Positions 4,205-6,332 of a stretch of 6,332 bases of DNA are shown here, one piece after another. The notes under the pieces were generated by a model. It was not told where the DNA came from and ran no database searches. It was given only the letters and a program-made list of their open reading frames with translations. Every line of letters begins with the position of its first letter. Position 1 is the stretch's first letter. The DNA is from Deltaproteobacteria bacterium RBG_16_54_18 (GTDB lineage Bacteria > Desulfobacterota > B13-G15 > RBG-16-54-18). The position numbers were made by a program, and so were the translations under genes. Location: NCBI GenBank assembly GCA_001797935.1, contig MGQT01000018.1, positions 8,663-14,994 of the forward strand, read 5' to 3'.

Positions 4205-5301
4205 TTACCCGTGCGGCATGTCGGGGAACGCCTTGGCAACGGCGGGATGCAGGAGCCGGCCGTCGCGCATGTTGAGCGCCGCCGCCCGTCCTTCGCTCCC
4301 GGCAACGAACGCGTCCAGCCCCAGGCCTGCCAGCTCCCGGCAATAGGAGATGGTGGCGTTGCACAGGGCCTGGGTGCTCGTCCTCCCGACGGCGCCGGGC
4401 ATGTTGGTGACGCAGTAATGGACGACATCATCCACCACGAAGATCGGATCGCTGTGGGTGGTCGGCCGGCTCGTCTCGCAGCACCCCCCCTGATCGATGG
4501 AGACGTCAACGATGACCGATCCCTTCCTCATCCGCCTGAGGATCTGTCGATCGATCAGGACGGGCGCCTTCGCCCCGGGGATGAGCACGGCGCCGATAAT
4601 GAGGTCGGCCTCAACGGCATATTGCTGGAGGGCATGGGGATCGCTATAGATCGTGGTCACCTGGCGGGGCATGATGTCATCCAAATGACGGAGCCGGTCG
4701 AGGTTGATGTCCATGATGGTGACGATCGCGCCGAGCCCGGCGGCAACGCGTGCGGCGTTCGTACCGACCACGCCGCCGCCGAGAATCAGGACCGCGGCCG
4801 GCTCTACGCCGGAGACGCCGCCGAGGAGGATGCCCCTCCCCATCATCGGCTTTTCCAGACACTTGGCGCCCTCCTGGATCGACATCTTGCCCGCTACCTC
4901 GCTCATCGGAGTAAGCAGGGGGAGATGACCCTGCTCGTCGACGAGCGTCTCATACGCCATTGCCGCGATGCTCTTCTTGAGGCATCCCTCGGTGAGCTCG
5001 CGCGAGCTGGCAAAATGGAAATAGCAGAACACGATCATGCCGGGCCGCAGCTGTTTAATCTCCTCGGGCTGGGGCTCCTTGACCTTTATGATCATCTCCG
5101 CGCGGGCATAGACCTCCTCCGCGCTCTTGACGATCTCGGCGCCGACGCCTGCGTAGGCAGCGTCGTCTACCCGCAGCCGAGGCCGGCGCCCTTCTGGAAG
5201 ACGATGCGGTGGTTGTCCTGCCTCAAGAGCTCGGCCCCCACCGGCAATAAGGCTACCCGGTATTCGTCCTTCTTGATCTCTCGCGGAACACCGATGATCA
5301 T
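4205..5301 (-). pseudogene. ald: Alanine dehydrogenase with a one-base frameshift
   Basis: NAD-dependent L-alanine dehydrogenase (alanine + NAD + water to pyruvate, ammonia, NADH). The start MIIGVPREIKKDEYRVAL is at ATG 5301 behind GGGAGG. The first 44 residues run into TAG at 5167-5169, just after a GGG at 5170-5172. The remainder is open in the next frame to 4205. Adding one G there gives a 365-residue protein of usual family length, and the catalytic residues fall at R15, K75, H96 and D270, their classical numbers. The NAD site is GGGVVGTNAARVAAGLG (175-191), and VDVSIDQGGCCETSRPTTHS and HYCVTNMPGAVGRTST are family hallmarks. It lies 87 bases after the antitoxin-like gene. It is marked a pseudogene as read, but so clean a protein on both sides of one indel fits either a recent mutation or a sequence error. 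Restored, it would serve alanine use or nitrogen/redox balance in the cytoplasm. Confidence 0.88.
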
Positions 5302-5388
5302 GGCATGCCTCCCGATACTTCGTCCGTGCAGAGACGGGCAATCTTGATCAATGCCCTGACGTCAAAAAAGCAAGTATCGACAAATTAC

Positions 5389-5631
5389 CTACCGGTGACA
5401 TAATTCATCCCTTGTCCAGGCGATCTTTCCCTCCGTGCCTAGGGCGATCCCCTTCTTCATCTGTTTTATCTGCCGGTCAGAGGCCCCCCGAAACCCTTCT
5501 GCATTGTCGGTAGATTGTTGCAGCAGTTCCCTGACAAGCCCATTGAGAGAAACTCCCTTCTTGGCAGCCAACGCCTTCCCCTTTTTCAGTATCTCCTTCG
5601 GCAAGGAGAGGGTGATATTCTGTTTTTTCAT
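5389..5631 (-). CDS. Ribbon-helix-helix antitoxin-like protein
   Basis: 80-residue protein with an N-terminal ribbon-helix-helix fold: strand NITLSLP (5-11), helix KEILKKGKALAAKKG (12-26), turn, and second helix SLNGLVRELLQQS (28-40). The C-terminal half is basic and polar, ending in RDELCHR, as in VapB/CopG-type antitoxins whose tail binds a PIN toxin. Such genes normally overlap or abut a PIN-domain toxin gene downstream, but only 87 bases separate this stop from the alanine dehydrogenase start and no intact toxin fits there. A promoter lies upstream (5666-5693). No strong ribosome site precedes the ATG at 5631. It could be a solitary DNA-binding regulator or the survivor of a broken toxin-antitoxin pair. 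Confidence 0.78.
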   Translation of the reverse strand: MKKQNITLSLPKEILKKGKALAAKKGVSLNGLVRELLQQSTDNAEGFRGASDRQIKQMKKGIALGTEGKIAWTRDELCHR

Positions 5632-5665
5632 ATCGCGTCTACTAACGGTCTGAATCTAAATATAT

Positions 5666-5693
5666 TAATTACGGATATTTACGTCTAAGTCAA
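5666..5693 (-). promoter_or_regulatory. Putative promoter for the ribbon-helix-helix gene
   Basis: A -35 TTGACT (5688-5693) and a -10 TAATTA (5666-5671) with a 16-base spacer on the minus strand, in the AT-rich gap 5632-5690. They lie 35 bases before the ATG at 5631. No clear repressor dyad was found next to it. Confidence 0.45.
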
Positions 5694-5759
5694 GTTGTCC
5701 CTAGGCACCTGGATGCCAGTGAGAAAGACGACCAGAGGCTTTATGCCCCCCATCACCCG

Positions 5760-6332
5760 TCATGCGGATGCCCTCCCGCGTTTGGTTGGCGCTGCCTCCC
5801 TCTTGCGCATGCGGAGATTGATCGCCTCCACGAAGACGGAAAAGGCCATGGCGAAGTAGATATATCCTTTGGGGATATGGAGCCCGAGGCCGTCGGCAAC
5901 CAGCGACATCCCGATCAATAAGAGAAAGCTCAGGGCAAGCACCTTGATGGTGGGGTGTTTATCAACAAAGCCGCCGATGCCGCCGGAGGCGAACATCATG
6001 AAGATCACCGCGATGACGATGGCCAGGACCATGATGATCAGTTGATTGGCCATGCCGATGGCCGTGATCACCGAATCGAGGGAAAAGACGATATCGAGGA
6101 GCATGATCTGGATGAGCACGCCGGCAAAAGAAGAAGCCTTGTAGTCCGCAGCATGCCCTTCTTTCCCTTCGAGCTTGTCGTGGATTTCCAGGGTGCTCTT
6201 GGTCAGGAGAAAGAGGCCGCCGGCAATGAGGATGATGTCCCTGCCCGAGATGCCATGCCCCAGGACAATAAAAAAGGGCCTGGTCAGCCGCATGATCCAG
6301 GTCAGGGAAAAGAGGAGCAGGATGCGGGAGAT
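5760..6332 (-). CDS. TerC-family integral membrane protein, 5' end outside window
   Basis: 190 residues of the C-terminal part are present, open through the window edge (the first codons read ISRILLLFSLTWIMRLTRP). An internal ATG at 6293 is not the start, because the family motif continues upstream. Several membrane helices are visible, with hallmark motifs: the LLTKSTLEIHDKLEG loop (43-56), QIMLLDIVFSLDSVITAIGM (75-94) with D80 and D86, GGIGGFVDKHPTIKVLALSF, and LVADGLGLHIPKGYIYFAMA (144-163) followed by E169 in a terminal helix. This is the YgdQ-like branch of TerC. The family has been tied to tellurite resistance and to metal (Mn) export; the substrate here is not determinable. The tail is basic (KREAAPTKRGRASA). 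The stop is at 5760. No clear terminator follows. The antitoxin-like gene downstream has its own promoter. Confidence 0.93.
   Translation of the reverse strand: MSRILLLFSLTWIMRLTRPFFIVLGHGISGRDIILIAGGLFLLTKSTLEIHDKLEGKEGHAADYKASSFAGVLIQIMLLDIVFSLDSVITAIGMANQLIIMVLAIVIAVIFMMFASGGIGGFVDKHPTIKVLALSFLLLIGMSLVADGLGLHIPKGYIYFAMAFSVFVEAINLRMRKREAAPTKRGRASA

Noticed and set aside
5165..5175. Programmed ribosomal frameshifting in ald
   Set aside because: CGGGTAG is not a good slippery site and this enzyme is not known to use frameshifting; a base loss is simpler.
5302..5341. Start of the alanine dehydrogenase frame at about 5341 (residues MPVSARTKY...)
   Set aside because: The residues before VDDAAY in this frame do not match the family; the true N-terminus MIIGVPREIK is in the other frame at 5301.
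4142..5347. 401-residue open frame on the plus strand
   Set aside because: It is antisense to alanine dehydrogenase, which has full family motifs; the antisense product is low in recognisable features.
5703..5716. Hairpin after the TerC gene as a terminator
   Set aside because: Arms are only about five pairs and no T-run follows on the minus strand.

Overview
The window carries a mostly minus-strand block of bacterial chromosome with mixed GC content. It holds extracytoplasmic redox proteins, two toxin-antitoxin-type loci that look incomplete, an alanine dehydrogenase gene broken by one base, and the 3' part of a TerC-family gene. A heme c/P460-type lipoprotein, a blue-copper-type protein and a b561-like membrane protein suggest a Gram-negative, respiration-capable environmental bacterium. 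Desulfobacterota or a similar lineage would fit, but nothing here fixes the taxonomy.

Layout from right to left, which is the direction of transcription. 6332-5760 is a TerC-family membrane protein cut by the window edge. 5631-5389 is a ribbon-helix-helix antitoxin-like gene with a plausible promoter and no intact toxin beside it. 5301-4205 is alanine dehydrogenase; adding one G near 5170-5172 restores a 365-residue protein with R15, K75, H96 and D270 in their classical places. 4048-3390 is a HicAB-type operon in which hicA has lost its catalytic-histidine segment and its frame, hicB is intact, and a 63-residue gene of unknown function follows. 3245-3009 is a 53-bp-period tandem array. 2929-2901 is a promoter with a perfect dyad between its -35 and -10 boxes. 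It drives what looks like a redox gene set: P460-type lipoprotein (2797-2294), a short frame-broken ORF (2300-2104), a cysteine-repeat secreted protein (2028-1309) and a four-helix membrane protein (1157-729). Last come a cluster of nested inverted repeats (741-548) and a secreted cupredoxin (459-43).

The secreted/membrane genes from 2797 down to 43 combine a c-type heme site, a type 1 copper site, a His-bearing membrane protein and a disulfide-rich repeat protein. I infer an envelope electron-transfer or oxidative module. The substrate cannot be read from the sequence.

The least explained parts are the non-coding repeats. A palindromic motif of the type GTGGGGATG...CATCCCCAC recurs between genes at 548-700 and again, in altered but still self-complementary form, in the 3009-3245 array. 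It always has an AT-rich left flank, and it sits at both inter-operon gaps around the redox genes.
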